A program made the position numbers and the translations under genes. Below are positions 63,634 through 64,000 of a stretch of 64,000 nucleotides of DNA, in pieces. A model generated the notes under the pieces. That model was given only the letters and a program-made list of their open reading frames with translations, did no database searches and had not been told where the DNA came from. The stretch covers positions 2,418,001 through 2,482,000 of the forward strand of contig AP025283.1 of assembly GCA_024347235.1 (NCBI GenBank). The letters are read 5' to 3'. The stretch's first letter is position 1, and the number at the start of each line of letters is the position of its first letter. Origin of the DNA: Aliamphritea spongicola. GTDB lineage: Bacteria > Pseudomonadota > Gammaproteobacteria > Pseudomonadales > Balneatricaceae.

Positions 63634-64000
63634 GTAGATCCTATCAAAACTTCAGGCACGTCTTTACACCGAAAGGAATCGGTTACTGCCAAATCGGCCA
63701 GCGGGCGGATCAGGTTAGTTATTGCCTGTTTTGCACTGCTTATTGTCGTCGTCACACTGTATAGCTGGTCCAAAGCGGAAGCCATTTATACCCTCCAGCA
63801 CGAAAACGAAGTGCGCGAGCAGACCCTTAAACATCTGCTCAAAATCCGCGACAGGCTGGAACACAACCTGGCCAGTGATCTGCAATTATCCAAAGGGCTG
63901 GTTGCCAGCATTTCCGTTAATCCGACGATGACGCAGCAACAATTTGAGAAAATAGCGGAAACCCTGTTTAAGGAAGACAGCGTCCTGCGCAATATAGCTG
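63634..64000 (+). CDS. CHASE-domain membrane sensor, N-terminal part (runs off the window)
   Basis: A frame open from 63634 to the window end contains a membrane helix, RLVIACFALLIVVVTLYSW, then a periplasmic segment with coiled-coil (LKHLLKIRDRLEHNLASDLQ) and SKGLVASISVNPTMTQQQFE, typical of CHASE sensing domains. The output domain lies beyond the window; a diguanylate cyclase or histidine kinase is likely. No ATG or GTG fits this frame, so the true start probably lies upstream of another lost base. Confidence 0.6.

Noticed and set aside
1-64000. Insertion sequences, CRISPR arrays, rRNA or tRNA genes
   Set aside because: Looked for on both strands; no transposase or Cas signatures, no repeat-spacer pattern and no recognisable cloverleaf.

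Overview
The window looks like a chromosome segment of a marine gammaproteobacterium, most likely from the Oceanospirillales (inferred from gene content, not from a marker gene). GC is moderate, and the gene set is that of a heterotroph living on algal osmolytes: a BCCT transporter, a GbdR-type regulator, a DMSP demethylase operon, a DddP-like protein, a TRAP uptake system with 3-hydroxybutyrate dehydrogenase, and a vibrioferrin-type siderophore locus. There are no rRNA, tRNA, CRISPR or insertion sequences that I can recognise.

One property affects every entry. Roughly 75 to 80 single- or double-base losses (very few gains), mostly inside short homopolymers, split about two thirds of the genes. 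Restoring a base at each site gives full-length proteins whose total length comes out in frame and whose start and stop codons then overlap neighbours in the usual ATGA or TAATG way. I therefore read these as sequencing errors, not pseudogenes. CDS coordinates below span the reconstructed genes.

Layout. 1-8.7 kb: BCCT transporter, an MFS transporter with a very long helical-repeat tail, an AhpD-like protein, a GbdR-like regulator, a CHMI-family isomerase and CreA. 8.8-11.3 kb (minus): a sulfatase/phosphonate monoester hydrolase and a LysR regulator. 11.5-26.9 kb: iron locus, with pvsA-B-E-D-C-like siderophore synthesis and export on the minus strand and divergent fecI-fecR-TonB receptor-binding protein-FecC-FecD-FecE on the plus strand. 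Candidate Fur boxes sit at the divergence and before the receptor. 27.0-29.8 kb: AraC regulator, Cys-type alpha/beta hydrolase and a DUF1761 protein. 29.8-31.7 kb: AT-rich island with a protein ending in a MepA-like (M74) murein endopeptidase domain.

32.1-40.8 kb: a compact operon of dmdA, metY-like, hydrolase, 3-hydroxyacyl-CoA dehydrogenase/crotonase, acyl-CoA ligase and malonyl-CoA decarboxylase. It reads as DMSP demethylation, methanethiol capture into methionine and disposal of the C3 skeleton. 40.8-48.9 kb: an assortment (OYE with LysR, di-heme peroxidase, SnoaL-like protein with LysR, LysE exporter, MocR regulator, spermidine-synthase-like protein). 49.0-54.7 kb: 3-hydroxybutyrate dehydrogenase and TRAP DctP-Q-M, with a sigma-54 promoter and a palindromic activator-site array facing a divergent sigma-54 activator. 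54.6-60.1 kb: LysR, MDR oxidoreductase, enolase-superfamily enzyme, DddP-like M24 protein and another LysR. 60.3-64 kb: GFA-family protein, a CBS-PAS-GGDEF-EAL protein and the start of a CHASE-domain sensor.
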